A stretch of 64,000 nucleotides of DNA from Nonomuraea fuscirosea (GTDB taxonomy: Bacteria > Actinomycetota > Actinomycetes > Streptosporangiales > Streptosporangiaceae): assembly GCF_003001935.1 (NCBI RefSeq), contig NZ_PVNG01000030.1, forward strand, positions 1 through 64,000, in the 5' to 3' direction. Shown here one piece after another: positions 41,583-50,672 of this stretch. The translations under genes and the position numbers were made by a program. How positions within the stretch are numbered: position 1 is the first letter of the stretch; each line of letters opens with the position of its first letter. The notes beneath the pieces were generated by a model. It made no database searches and had not been told where the DNA came from. It worked only from the letters and a program-made list of their open reading frames with translations.

Positions 41583-44414
41583 TCAGCCGTCCGCCCCGGG
41601 CCAGGGGTAGGGGTGCGCCGACCGCGACCTGGCACCACCGGCCGCCTGCGAGGCGCGCCCGTTCGGCGGGTCGGCGGGAACGCCAGCCGGAGAGCCGGTG
41701 GAAGTGTCGGCCGGGGAACCGGTGAAGGCAGTCGAACGTGCGTGACCGGCGTGACCGTTGGAGGCGTCGCCGGCCGGGCGCAGGTACACGCAGCGCAGTT
41801 CGGCGGCGAACCGCTGGTCGCCGTCCCGCAGCCAGCACTCGTCCGGCCCCGGCAGCACCTCCGTCATCGTGACGCGATCGGTCGCCGACGCCAGCCGGGC
41901 CAGCCCTTCGAGCAGCGCGGGCGAGCGCGTGTCGACGTAGAAGGGCTCGCGGTCCCGTCCTGAACGGGCGTAGAAGGCGGCGGGCAGATCGTGGACCTGC
42001 CGCAGCCGGGCCGCCGCCACCAGCAGCCCCCGGTCGTCGTCGGCCAGGCCGAGCGCTTCGAACGAGGCCCGTCCCACCTGCCAGCGCCGCCGCGAGATGA
42101 CGACGTTGTCCCAGGTCAGCCGAGGCACGCGGGGCAGGTCGCCGAGCCGGGGCAGGCGGATTCTGGGCAGGGCGAGTGCCGTGTGCAGGGCGGTGTCGTG
42201 CTCGCCGTTGTGCAGCAGCAGCGGCTCCTTCGTGCCCTTGGCGTACAGGATCGCGCGCCGGCCGTCGCTGTGGACGTACAGCTCGTCGAGCCCGATCCGC
42301 CGCCGCCCAGGATCGGCGGTCGCGCCGCCGAGCTCCAGCACGGGGCCGGGCAGCTCGGTCGGCGGCGCGCCGCCGGAGCGGTGGCTGATGACGTTCAGCA
42401 CGGTGCAGCCGGACAGCGCCCTCCTGATCTCCGCGTCGCGCCCGGCCAGGCAGGCCGCGCCGTCCTCGTGGAACTGCGCCGCCCACGGCGTGAGCAGGAC
42501 CGAGTCGTGCAGCCGGTCGAGGATCAGCGGGGTGACTCCTTCCTCGTACGCCTCCAGCGAGGCGGCGGCGACCATGACATCGGCCGAGCAGAGCACGGGG
42601 ACGGCGGGCGGGACGGGTTCGTCGAGCAGACCGGCGAGGTCGAGCGAGCGGACCCCGGCCGGCTCGTCGCGCACGAGGGCGGCGATGCGCCGGGAGAGCC
42701 TGTCGCTGTGGTCGATCCGCAGGTCGCCGGTCGCCCGCAGCGCCTCGGCCAGCTCGAACGTGCCCGCGCCGAGCCGCCCTGCCACCAGCCGGTTGGTGCG
42801 CGTCCTGGTCAGCTCGGCCTCCTCGGCGAGCAGGTCGAGCACCCGGGGCACCCGGCCGCGCAGGTCGGCCGCCAGCCCGCCACCGGCGGTGACCCGCAGC
42901 GTGCCGGCGGCGGCCTCGTGCACCACCGGCCGTTCGTCGCGCCGGCCGGCGCCGGTCAGCGTCTCGATCCGGCGCTGTACGGCCAGCTTCACGTCCGGCG
43001 AGGCTGCCGGGTACTGCCCGAGCAGCTCGCTGATCTCCTCGACGCGCCGCGCCGGCGGCGGTTCACCCCCTGGCCGGCCACCGATGAGAACCCGTTCCCG
43101 CTGTACGGGCACATCCGCCGGCACCACGAACCCCCGCCCGCGCACCCCCCGCGCACCGGCCCCCTCCCCACCAGCATCAGCCCCCGCCCCGTCCACGGAA
43201 TCCACGGCACCAGCGGCGTCAGCCCCTCGGCCACCCGCAGAGCCCGCAGCACCCCGAACGCCGGAAACCGGCCCGTCCGCAGAACATCCGGCATCACCCC
43301 CGACGGGCCTCCGCCCGCCCGTGGCACCTCGGCCGCCAGAGGCCGGGGCGCCCCATGGTCTCGTGGTGGCTCGGCCGTCGGGGGACGGGTCGGCGGTGAG
43401 GCCGCATTCGCAGACGTCCGCGCCCGAGGCGAGCGCGCGGCGGAAGCCCTTCACCGCCGAAAGGCGGCCGGGGCGCAGGCCCTTGGCGGCCAGGCGGTCG
43501 CGTAGCCAGCTCAAGGGGTCGCAGACGGTGGCGGGCGGGCAGAGGTCGTGGGTGAGCAGGCCGCGCCGGACCGCCACGGCCAGCGCCGCCGAAGCCCGTT
43601 CCATGCCCGTGCCGGTCTCCTCGGCGATCTCGGCCAGTGTGCGGCGCCCGTCGCAGTGGGCGGCGAAGGCGGCCCCGTCGTGCGCCTCCCCCGTCCAGGT
43701 CGTCCGCCGTGGCACCAGCCCGGCCACCAGGCCGGGGTCGGCCAGGAGGCGCTGCTGCAGCGCCTCGGTCACCCGCGCGGCCGGGTAGGCCACCCGTCGC
43801 GTGAGCTCGCGGTGCCCCTTCCAGGTGTAGCCGCCGGCGGCACCGGGCTCGACGGTGCCGTAGCCGATGGGCCCGTAGCAGCCGGTCGTCTCGCACGAGG
43901 CCGCCAGCCGCTGGAGGCGGGCGGCGAGCTGCCGGCGGGTCCTGCCGCCCTTCGCCCCGCGCCGCAGGTCGCGGTAGAGGGCCGGCTCGTCGCACACGAG
44001 CGCGTCGAGGAAACGTTCGTCGCCCATGAGCCCGGCCACGGCCGTCCTGGCCAGCGCCGCGTCCGAGGAGGCGAGGCCGGCGAGGGTGAGCCGGGCCTCC
44101 TCCAGCAGCCCGGTCACCTCGTTCCACGCCGCCACCCACCCGTCGGGCCCCGGTGTGCCGGCCGGCAGCGGGCGCAGGGTGCGCAGGCGTCCGCGCAGGC
44201 CGCCCGGCAGCCGCCCGTCCCGCTCCCGGTGGCCGCCGGTCCGCGCGCCGGGCGCGCCGGCGAGCAGGCCGAGTGCCCTGCGCTCCAGCCGGACGACCGC
44301 CGCGGCCGCCCCCGCCGCCCTCGGATGGGCGAGGGACAGGACGAGCTCCCACGGAAACCCGGCGCTGCGGACGACCACGGCCGGCAGCAGGGTCCAGTCG
44401 TGTTCGATGCCCAT
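41583..44414 (-). CDS. LanB-type dehydratase/PEARL-like protein (glutamylation-domain only)
   Basis: 943-aa member of the lantibiotic dehydratase N-terminal family, which uses aminoacyl-tRNA to modify peptides. N-terminal landmarks are VVVRSAGFPWELVLSLAHP, LLEEARLTLAGLAS and CYGPIGYG (179-186), the family's FGPIGWG-like loop. Residues about 341-455 are a Gly/Ala/Arg/Asp-rich low-complexity insertion. The core resumes at VEEISELLGQYPAA and ends at FAAELRCVYLRP, where the glutamylation domain normally ends. After that there is only a Ser/Pro/Gly tail, so I see no elimination (SpaB_C) domain here or nearby. It is therefore half of a split dehydratase or a peptide aminoacyl-tRNA ligase. ATG 44414 follows GGGAG. 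Confidence 0.75.
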   Translation of the reverse strand: MGIEHDWTLLPAVVVRSAGFPWELVLSLAHPRAAGAAAAVVRLERRALGLLAGAPGARTGGHRERDGRLPGGLRGRLRTLRPLPAGTPGPDGWVAAWNEVTGLLEEARLTLAGLASSDAALARTAVAGLMGDERFLDALVCDEPALYRDLRRGAKGGRTRRQLAARLQRLAASCETTGCYGPIGYGTVEPGAAGGYTWKGHRELTRRVAYPAARVTEALQQRLLADPGLVAGLVPRRTTWTGEAHDGAAFAAHCDGRRTLAEIAEETGTGMERASAALAVAVRRGLLTHDLCPPATVCDPLSWLRDRLAAKGLRPGRLSAVKGFRRALASGADVCECGLTADPSPDGRATTRPWGAPASGGRGATGGRRPVGGDAGCSADGPVSGVRGAAGSAGGRGADAAGAVDSVDGAGADAGGEGAGARGVRGRGFVVPADVPVQRERVLIGGRPGGEPPPARRVEEISELLGQYPAASPDVKLAVQRRIETLTGAGRRDERPVVHEAAAGTLRVTAGGGLAADLRGRVPRVLDLLAEEAELTRTRTNRLVAGRLGAGTFELAEALRATGDLRIDHSDRLSRRIAALVRDEPAGVRSLDLAGLLDEPVPPAVPVLCSADVMVAAASLEAYEEGVTPLILDRLHDSVLLTPWAAQFHEDGAACLAGRDAEIRRALSGCTVLNVISHRSGGAPPTELPGPVLELGGATADPGRRRIGLDELYVHSDGRRAILYAKGTKEPLLLHNGEHDTALHTALALPRIRLPRLGDLPRVPRLTWDNVVISRRRWQVGRASFEALGLADDDRGLLVAAARLRQVHDLPAAFYARSGRDREPFYVDTRSPALLEGLARLASATDRVTMTEVLPGPDECWLRDGDQRFAAELRCVYLRPAGDASNGHAGHARSTAFTGSPADTSTGSPAGVPADPPNGRASQAAGGARSRSAHPYPWPGADG

Positions 44415-44891
44415 ATGGAACAGCTCCCTTTCGTGGCCCGAATTCCCGCACCCCGCCCCAACTCAGATATTTACAAGATCGTTATTCTCTGTCAATGAGT
44501 TTCCGGATGAGAAGAAAATAAGAGCCCGCCGCCCCAGGAGAAAATTTACGTTAAATCCGAACAAGACTCGTCATAATGGACAGCTCTGCTCACCTTCTGT
44601 AGCCAAGAACCGGATCCTTGCAGTACGGAGAGCTATCATCTGCCTAGATCAACATGAAGAAGACACCCGAAACCCACGGAGAAGCACAGGGAACGAATTC
44701 AGCATCGGCGAATTAACGCCATTACCGCGACGACCGCGACCTCCTTTTTCGCACCCCCATGCGAAATGACGCCGGCGCGTTCTCCTTCACGCCGGGGCAA
44801 GGTGGGGTCAAAGGCGCGTGCCAGCGCGCGGGAACGGCGAAACAGGCTGATAGAAGGTGACACGAGCGCGAGGAGCATGGGAGGTGAGCGG
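44415..44891. other. 477-bp divergent gap, A/T-rich core at 44461-44760
   Basis: Between the divergent LanB and SpoIIE-phosphatase genes lies a stretch with much more A and T than the rest of the window (for example AAAATTTACGTTAAATCC near 44550). It must carry the promoters for both. I find no convincing gene: a 20-codon ATG frame at 44654 has no ribosome site. The composition could mark an acquisition boundary or just a large regulatory region. Confidence 0.6.
44467..44495 (-). promoter_or_regulatory. Candidate promoter of the LanB operon
   Basis: On the minus strand TTGACA (44495-44490) is followed, 16-18 bases on, by an A/T-rich block (TAAATAT) about 50 bases before the LanB ATG. A perfect -35 with a loose -10. 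Confidence 0.5.
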
Positions 44892-46019
44892 GTGACGGAA
44901 GACGTGCTGCGCACGGAGCGGCGGAGCGGGGAGGGACGGCGCCTGCGCGCGCCGGTGTTCTTCGTAGGACTGGTCCTGGTCACCCTGGTGATCGTGGTGC
45001 TCGACCTGACCACGGGCACGGCGGTCCGGCTGTTCCCGCTGCTGATCTTCCTGCCGGCGATCGTCTCGGGGCTCGGCGCGGTGTGGCAGACCGCCGTCGC
45101 CTCCGTCTGGGTGGTCTGCGTGGAGGTCGTCACCGGCGCCTACCTGCGCGGCGCGTGGGACGACATCGCGCTGGCCGCCGGGTTCACCGCGCTGTTCGGG
45201 GTGGTGAGCGTGGTCGGCTGCCGCTTCCGCGTGCGGCGCGAGGAGGAGGTGCACCGGCTGCGCTCCGCCGCCGCCGCACTCCAGCGGCAGATCGTCCGCC
45301 CGCTGCCGCTGCGGACCGCGGACGTGCTGGTGGACGGCCTCTACCAGCCGGTGGAGGAGGACACGATGGTGGGCGGCGACATGTACGAGGTCGCCCCCTC
45401 CAGGAACGGCACCCGCGTGCTCATCGCCGACGTCCAGGGCAAGGGGCTGCCCGCGATCGGCACGGCGCTGGCGGTGCTCGGATCGTTCAGGGAGGCGGCC
45501 TACCGGGAGGAGACCCTCACCGGCGTCGTGGCCGCCATGGAGAACTCCGTCATCAGGCAGAACTTCTTCGCCGCCCACACCGGCGAGCCCGAACGGCTGG
45601 TCACCGCCCTGGTGCTCGACATCGGCCACGAGCTCGGCGACGATCCGGCGGTCGAGGCGGTCAACTGCGGCCACATCGCGCCCTTCGTCATCCGGCACGG
45701 CGACGCCTGGCAGGCCGACCTGGGCGAGCCCGACGTGCCGCTCGGCGTGGCGTCGCTGACGGACGAGCCGCGCCGGATCACCCGGTTCGCCTTTCCCAGG
45801 GGCGCGACGATGCTGCTGTGCACCGACGGCGTCACCGAGGCGCGCGACCCGCACGGCGCCTTCTACCCGCTGGAGGAGCGGCTGCGCGAGTGGGCCCCGT
45901 CCCCGCCCGGCGCGCTCGCGGCCGTGCTCGGCGCCGATCTGCGGCAGTTCACCAGGACCGCGCCGCGCGACGACATCGCGATCCTCACGCTCCGCAGGCC
46001 GGAACCGCCTCCCGGATAG
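44892..46019 (+). CDS. Membrane-anchored PP2C/SpoIIE-type phosphatase
   Basis: 375-aa protein. GTG 44892 is preferred: GGGAGGTGA (44879-44887) is ideally spaced, while ATG 44877 and 44766 are not. Three or four transmembrane helices (about 22-115; APVFFVGLVLVTLVIVVLDL and following) precede a short coiled segment (REEEVHRLRSAAAALQRQIV) and a SpoIIE-type phosphatase domain (about 145-370). Metal-binding Asp motifs: MVGGDMYEV, IADVQGKG, LLCTDGVTEARD and APRDDIAILTL. It would dephosphorylate an anti-sigma-factor antagonist or similar protein. Divergent from LanB and upstream of the aminotransferase. Confidence 0.87.
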   Translation: MTEDVLRTERRSGEGRRLRAPVFFVGLVLVTLVIVVLDLTTGTAVRLFPLLIFLPAIVSGLGAVWQTAVASVWVVCVEVVTGAYLRGAWDDIALAAGFTALFGVVSVVGCRFRVRREEEVHRLRSAAAALQRQIVRPLPLRTADVLVDGLYQPVEEDTMVGGDMYEVAPSRNGTRVLIADVQGKGLPAIGTALAVLGSFREAAYREETLTGVVAAMENSVIRQNFFAAHTGEPERLVTALVLDIGHELGDDPAVEAVNCGHIAPFVIRHGDAWQADLGEPDVPLGVASLTDEPRRITRFAFPRGATMLLCTDGVTEARDPHGAFYPLEERLREWAPSPPGALAAVLGADLRQFTRTAPRDDIAILTLRRPEPPPG

Positions 46020-46096
46020 CGCGGGAGGGCCCGCTGAACCACCCGCTCCATCGGCGCGTACCTAGACACATCGGACACGTGGTCCATGGAGGTGTC

Positions 46097-47260
46097 GTGG
46101 AGCTCAGTCTCTTGCGGGCACAAGCGCACAGCCCGTCGTACTTCTCACTCATGCGCAGCTCGACGGGAGAGCGCGCCCCGGTGGACTTCTGCATCCCTTG
46201 CAACCCGTATTTCCCCACACCGGAGATCTTCGAGCACCTCGGGAGAAACCTGGAGACGATCCTCAAGTTCTATCCGAGCGACGCGGGCACGATCACCGAG
46301 GAGCTCTGCTCCACGCTCGGGCTCCATCCCAAGACCGTCGCGATGGGCAACGGCTCGACGGAGCTGATCACCTGGATCGACCACCTGCTGGTACGCGAGA
46401 GCCTGGCGGTGCCGATCCCCACCTTCGGCCGCTGGACCGACCAGCCGCTGGAGACCGGCAAGCGGGTGGACATGTATCCGCTGATGGAGAGCCGCAACTT
46501 CGCCCTCGACGTGGATGACTTCGTGTCGTTCGTCCGCATGCGCGGCTCCCGCGTGGCGGTGATCTGCAACCCGAACAACCCCGACGGCGGCTACCTGCCC
46601 AAGCACGAGGTCCTGTACCTGCTCGACCAGCTCATCGACCTCGACCTGGTGATCGTGGACGAGTCGTTCGGCGACTTCGTGGACGCCGAGCCCTACCCGG
46701 GCGTGGCCGCGGAGGCCGCGGTGCGGCCGAACGTGATCGTGCTGCGCAGCCTCGGCAAGAACTTCGGCCTGCACGGCATCCGCTTCGGCTACATGGTGGC
46801 CAACCCCGCCCTGGCCGCCCGGGTACGGGACGCGCTGCCGAAGTGGAACCTCAACTCCTTCGCCGAGGTCGTCGTGTTCATGATGCGCCAGTTCATGGGC
46901 GAGTACGACGAGAGCCTCAAGCGGCTCAACGCCGACAGGCGGGCGATGTTCCAGCAGCTCAGCACCATGCCGGGGCTGTCGGTCTACGCCTCGCAGGGCA
47001 ACTTCCTGCTGGTCAAGCTGCCGCCGGGCCATGACGGGGTGCCGCTGCGCGACCACCTGCTCACCGAGCACGGCGTGTACGTCCGCGAGTGCGGCAACAA
47101 GCTGGGCACGACCAGCCAGTTCCTGCGCCTGGTCGTGCGTCCCCAGGACGACGTGCGCCGGCTGCTGATCGGCATGACGCAGTTCCTGTACTCGGGCAGC
47201 CTGCACGAGATCCCCGTGATCGGCCTGCACCACCGGGCGGTCAATCCGCTCTCGGCGTGA
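46097..47260 (+). CDS. PLP-dependent class I/II aminotransferase (HisC/CobD-like)
   Basis: 387-aa fold-type I PLP enzyme. Landmarks: MGNGSTELITWID (PLP phosphate), CNPNNPDGGYLP (substrate/PLP Asn), DESFGDFVD (PLP Asp region), catalytic Lys in LRSLGKNFGLHGIRFGY, and LRLVVRPQDD near the C-terminus (carboxylate Arg). It resembles histidinol-phosphate aminotransferases and threonine-phosphate decarboxylases, but it does not sit in a his or cob operon. GTG 46097 follows GGAGG by four bases; ATG 46151 lacks a ribosome site. It is 77 bases after the phosphatase gene and ends at a strong terminator. Confidence 0.82.
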   Translation: MELSLLRAQAHSPSYFSLMRSSTGERAPVDFCIPCNPYFPTPEIFEHLGRNLETILKFYPSDAGTITEELCSTLGLHPKTVAMGNGSTELITWIDHLLVRESLAVPIPTFGRWTDQPLETGKRVDMYPLMESRNFALDVDDFVSFVRMRGSRVAVICNPNNPDGGYLPKHEVLYLLDQLIDLDLVIVDESFGDFVDAEPYPGVAAEAAVRPNVIVLRSLGKNFGLHGIRFGYMVANPALAARVRDALPKWNLNSFAEVVVFMMRQFMGEYDESLKRLNADRRAMFQQLSTMPGLSVYASQGNFLLVKLPPGHDGVPLRDHLLTEHGVYVRECGNKLGTTSQFLRLVVRPQDDVRRLLIGMTQFLYSGSLHEIPVIGLHHRAVNPLSA

Positions 47261-47263
47261 ACC

Positions 47264-47295
47264 GCGGGCGGGGGAAGGCTGGATCCCCCGCCCGC
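47264..47295 (+). terminator. Strong hairpin after the aminotransferase gene
   Basis: GCGGGCGGGGG (47264-47274) and CCCCCGCCCGC (47285-47295), an 11-bp perfect stem with a 10-base loop, three bases after the stop. It separates the aminotransferase from the UvrA-like gene, which therefore needs its own promoter or read-through. Confidence 0.8.
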
Positions 47296-47364
47296 GTCAT
47301 CGGTGTAAGCTGTCTCGGCTATTTCCTTACGCCATAAAAAGTCGGCCGACGATGGAAGGGTTCC

Positions 47365-49668
47365 GTGCTCTCCAGCCAGCAGGCAAGCACCGTCCAGCCC
47401 CGCGATCACACCGCCGCGGACAGCCATGACCACATCCAGGTCCGCGGCGCCAGGGAGAACAACCTCAAGGGCGTCTCCCTCGACATCCCCAAGCGACGGC
47501 TCACCGTCTTCACCGGAGTGTCCGGCTCCGGCAAGTCCTCCCTCGTCTTCGACACGATCGCGGCCGAGTCCAGGCGGCTGATCGACGAGACGTACACCGC
47601 GTTCGTCCAGGGCTTCATGCCGAGCCTGTCACGTCCCGACGTCGACGCGCTGCACAACCTGAGCGCGGCGATCATCGTGGACCAGGAGCGCATGGGCGCC
47701 AACGCCCGCTCCACCGTGGGCACCGCGACCGACGCGCACACCATGCTGCGCATCATCTTCAGCCGCGCCGCCGAGCCGCACGTCGGCACCGCCTCCGCCT
47801 TCAGCTTCAACATGGCCGAGGGCATGTGCCCCGCCTGCGAGGGGCTGGGCAGGACGTCCGAGGTGGACGTGGACGCGGTCGTCGACAGGAAGCTGTCGCT
47901 CAACGAGGGCGCGATCAAGCTGCCCGGGTTCGCCGTCGACAGCTGGTCCTGGCAGGTGGTGGCGGGCTCCGGCCTGTTCGACCCGGCCGTCAAGCTGACG
48001 GACTTCACCGCCCAGCAGTGGGACGACCTGCTGTACAAGCCCGCCACCAAGCTCAAGTACGGCAACAGCAACTTCACCTACGAGGGCCTCATCCCCCGGG
48101 TCAAGCGCTCCTACCTGGGCAAGGACAGGGAGTCGATGCAGTCGGCGGCGCGGGCGTTCGCCGACCGGGCCATCACGCAGGCCACCTGCACCGCCTGCGG
48201 TGGCGCGCGGCTCAACGAGGCCGCCCTGTCGGCCAGGATCCAGGGCCACAACATCGCCGACTGCTCGGCCATGCAGATCAACGACCTGGCCGACTTCGTC
48301 CGCGGCATCGACAGCCCGAACGTCGGCCCCGTGCTGGAGGGGCTGCGCTCGACTCTCGACTCGCTGGTGGAGATCGGGCTGGGCTACCTCAGCCTCGACC
48401 GGGAGTCCGCCACGCTGTCGGGCGGCGAGGCGCAGCGGGTGAAGATGGTGCGCCATCTCAACTCCAGCCTCACCGACGTCACGTACGTCTTCGACGAGCC
48501 CACGGCCGGCCTGCACCCGCACGACATCCAGCGGATGAACCGGCTGCTGCTGGCGTTGTGCGACACGGGCAACACCGTGCTCGTGGTCGAGCACAAGCCG
48601 GAGACCATCGCGATCGCCGACCACGTGGTGGACCTCGGCCCCGGCGCGGGCACGGCCGGCGGCGAGGTCTGCTACTCGGGCAACCTGCACGGCCTGCGCC
48701 GCTCGGAGACGCTGACCGGCCGCTACCTCGACCACCGGGTCGGGCTGCGCGAGCGGATCCGCACGCCGTCCGGCTGGCTGCCGATCAGGAACGCCAATCT
48801 GCACAACCTGCGTGACGTGAGCGTGGACCTCCCGCTCGGCGTGCTGACCGTGGTCACCGGAGTGGCGGGGTCGGGCAAGAGCTCGCTGATCCACGGGCAC
48901 GTCGCCGGGCGGGACGGCGTGGTGGTGGCCGACCAGTCGCCGATCCGCGGCTCGCGCAGGAGCAACCCGGCCACCTACACCGGCGTGCTCGACCCGATCC
49001 GCGCGGCCTTCGCCAAGGCCAACGGGGTAAAGCCGGGCCTGTTCAGCGCCAACTCGGAAGGGGCCTGCCCGGGCTGCAAGGGCATCGGGCTCATCTACAC
49101 CGACCTGGTCATGATGGCCGGGGTGTCCTCGGTGTGCGAGCAGTGCGAGGGCAGGCGCTTCACGCCTGAGGTGCTGACGTACGAGCTGCGGGGCAAGAAC
49201 ATCAGCGAAGTGCTGGAGATGCCGATCTCCGAGGCGCGCGACTTCTTCCGCACCGGCCAGGCCGGGGTCATCCTCGACCGGCTGGTCGCGGTCGGCCTCG
49301 GCTACCTGGGGCTCGGGCAGCCGCTCACCACGCTGTCGGGCGGCGAGCGGCAGCGGCTCAAGCTGGCCGTCAACATGGCGAAGAACGGGACCACGTACGT
49401 GCTGGACGAGCCCACCACGGGCCTGCACCTGGCCGACGTCGACCAGCTCCTGTCCCTGCTCGACCGCCTGGTCGAGGACGGCAACACGGTCATCGTGATC
49501 GAGCACCACCAGGCCGTCATGGCCCACGCCGACTGGATCGTGGACCTGGGGCCCGGCGCGGGTCACGACGGCGGCCAGGTCGTCTTCACCGGAACCCCCG
49601 CCGAGCTGGTGGCCGACGGCACCTCGCTGACGGCCGTCCACCTGCGCGACTACGTCAGCAGAAGCTGA
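47365..49668 (+). CDS. UvrA-like ABC ATPase lacking the UvrB-binding domain (self-resistance type)
   Basis: 767-aa double ABC protein (UvrA is about 940 aa). First Walker A GVSGSGKSSL at 51-60, second GVAGSGKSSL near 499. Zinc pairs are MCPACEGLG, TCTACGG, ACPGCKG and CEQCEGRRF; both signatures are LSGGEAQRVK and LSGGERQRLK with Walker B VFDEPTAGLHP and VLDEPTTGLHL. The region between the first Walker A and the zinc module is short, so the UvrB-binding domain is missing, as in UvrA2/DrrC-like proteins that protect antibiotic producers from DNA-binding drugs. GTG 47365 follows GGAAGGG. Confidence 0.85.
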   Translation: MLSSQQASTVQPRDHTAADSHDHIQVRGARENNLKGVSLDIPKRRLTVFTGVSGSGKSSLVFDTIAAESRRLIDETYTAFVQGFMPSLSRPDVDALHNLSAAIIVDQERMGANARSTVGTATDAHTMLRIIFSRAAEPHVGTASAFSFNMAEGMCPACEGLGRTSEVDVDAVVDRKLSLNEGAIKLPGFAVDSWSWQVVAGSGLFDPAVKLTDFTAQQWDDLLYKPATKLKYGNSNFTYEGLIPRVKRSYLGKDRESMQSAARAFADRAITQATCTACGGARLNEAALSARIQGHNIADCSAMQINDLADFVRGIDSPNVGPVLEGLRSTLDSLVEIGLGYLSLDRESATLSGGEAQRVKMVRHLNSSLTDVTYVFDEPTAGLHPHDIQRMNRLLLALCDTGNTVLVVEHKPETIAIADHVVDLGPGAGTAGGEVCYSGNLHGLRRSETLTGRYLDHRVGLRERIRTPSGWLPIRNANLHNLRDVSVDLPLGVLTVVTGVAGSGKSSLIHGHVAGRDGVVVADQSPIRGSRRSNPATYTGVLDPIRAAFAKANGVKPGLFSANSEGACPGCKGIGLIYTDLVMMAGVSSVCEQCEGRRFTPEVLTYELRGKNISEVLEMPISEARDFFRTGQAGVILDRLVAVGLGYLGLGQPLTTLSGGERQRLKLAVNMAKNGTTYVLDEPTTGLHLADVDQLLSLLDRLVEDGNTVIVIEHHQAVMAHADWIVDLGPGAGHDGGQVVFTGTPAELVADGTSLTAVHLRDYVSRS

Positions 49669-49674
49669 CGCACC

Positions 49675-49709
49675 GCTCCCTTCGGAGGGCCACCCCCTCC
49701 GAAGGGAGC
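49675..49709. terminator. Bidirectional hairpin terminator
   Basis: GCTCCCTTCGGAGGG (49675-49689) pairs exactly with 49695-49709, a 15-bp stem with a 5-base loop. It exactly fills the space between the convergent UvrA-like gene and the gene ending at 49710. Confidence 0.9.
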
Positions 49710-50639
49710 TCAGACCGCCAGGCGGGCCAGGACGCGGGCGAAGTCGGGCGGGGGCGCCACGACCAGCCTGGTCTGCCCGCCCTGGGCGACGATGTCGGCC
49801 CTGATGAGCGTCAGCCGCTCGTCGTGCCACCAGTACACCTGCGGGCTGAGCCCGTCCGTGCGCGCCGCGTGCACCCGCAGCCGCTCGATGGCCCGCACCA
49901 CGCCGATCCCGTCCACGGGATGCAGCAGCAGCGTGTACGGGTCGGGCAGCACCACCAGCACGCCGTCCGCCGGCACCGGCAGATAGTCGCCCAGCCAGCG
50001 CAGATGCGTGGCGGCGGACGGGCTCGGCGCGGTCAGCCGGGTCACCGGCGTGCCGGTCAGCTCGATGCTCTCGCTGCTCAGGCGCTCCCGCTCGCGGACG
50101 TTCGCCACGGCCAGCTCGATCGCCCGCCCGGTGGGCACCGGCCAGCAGCCGGCCTCCTCGGGCCGCACGGCCCTGGACCCCACGGTGAGCAGCTCGACCA
50201 CGTCGGCGTTGAGGTGGCGGCCGACGACGCGGGTCAGGTCGGGCACCTCGTCCACGGCCTCCACCCGCAGCCGCAGCAGCGGCCGGGCCTGCTTCAGGTC
50301 GCACACGTCGAGCCGGTCGCCGGCGGTGGCCACGGCGTGGCCGAGGTGCTCGGAGACCAGCATCGGCCAGTCCTCCCTGGCCCTGCGCCCGGCCTCGCGC
50401 CGCAGCCCGGTCAGCCGGACGACCATCTCGCCGTCCCCGAGCCCTTCGCCGCGCCGACTTCTGGGCCCACCTCCGGGCCCATCTGCGGACCCGTCCGGTG
50501 CCCCCGTCAACGTCACGGAGGAGCCGTCCTGGGCGAACTCGAAGGAAAATCCGAGGGACTCCGCGACCAGTGCGAGCAGCGAGTCGAGATCGACGTCTTC
50601 GACGGGCCGTCGCGAGGGCTCACGCCTGAACAAGTTCAC
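49710..50639 (-). CDS. Uncharacterised protein, possibly DUF1444/YtpQ-like
   Basis: 309-aa soluble protein starting at GTG 50639 (AAGGGGA upstream). There is a short N-terminal alpha/beta part (DLDSLLALVAESLGFSFEF), a Gly/Arg-rich loop (about 48-66), then a region with RPLLRLRVEAVDEVPDLTRVV and PTGRAIELAVANVRERERL. The last arrangement recalls DUF1444 proteins, where a 'prediction' helix ends in ALxNVR. The C-terminal half (WLGDYLPVPADGVLVVLPDPYTLLLHPVDG) has beta-rich text. No catalytic motif or signal peptide. It follows the LD-carboxypeptidase gene by 33 bases in the same direction. Confidence 0.6.
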   Translation of the reverse strand: MNLFRREPSRRPVEDVDLDSLLALVAESLGFSFEFAQDGSSVTLTGAPDGSADGPGGGPRSRRGEGLGDGEMVVRLTGLRREAGRRAREDWPMLVSEHLGHAVATAGDRLDVCDLKQARPLLRLRVEAVDEVPDLTRVVGRHLNADVVELLTVGSRAVRPEEAGCWPVPTGRAIELAVANVRERERLSSESIELTGTPVTRLTAPSPSAATHLRWLGDYLPVPADGVLVVLPDPYTLLLHPVDGIGVVRAIERLRVHAARTDGLSPQVYWWHDERLTLIRADIVAQGGQTRLVVAPPPDFARVLARLAV

Positions 50640-50672
50640 GCGTCATGTCCCCTTCTGTCTGATTCGTCCCCC

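Noticed and set aside
44654..44716. 20-codon ATG frame in the A/T-rich gap as a second precursor peptide
   Set aside because: No ribosome site, polar low-information sequence, and on the opposite strand to the LanB operon.
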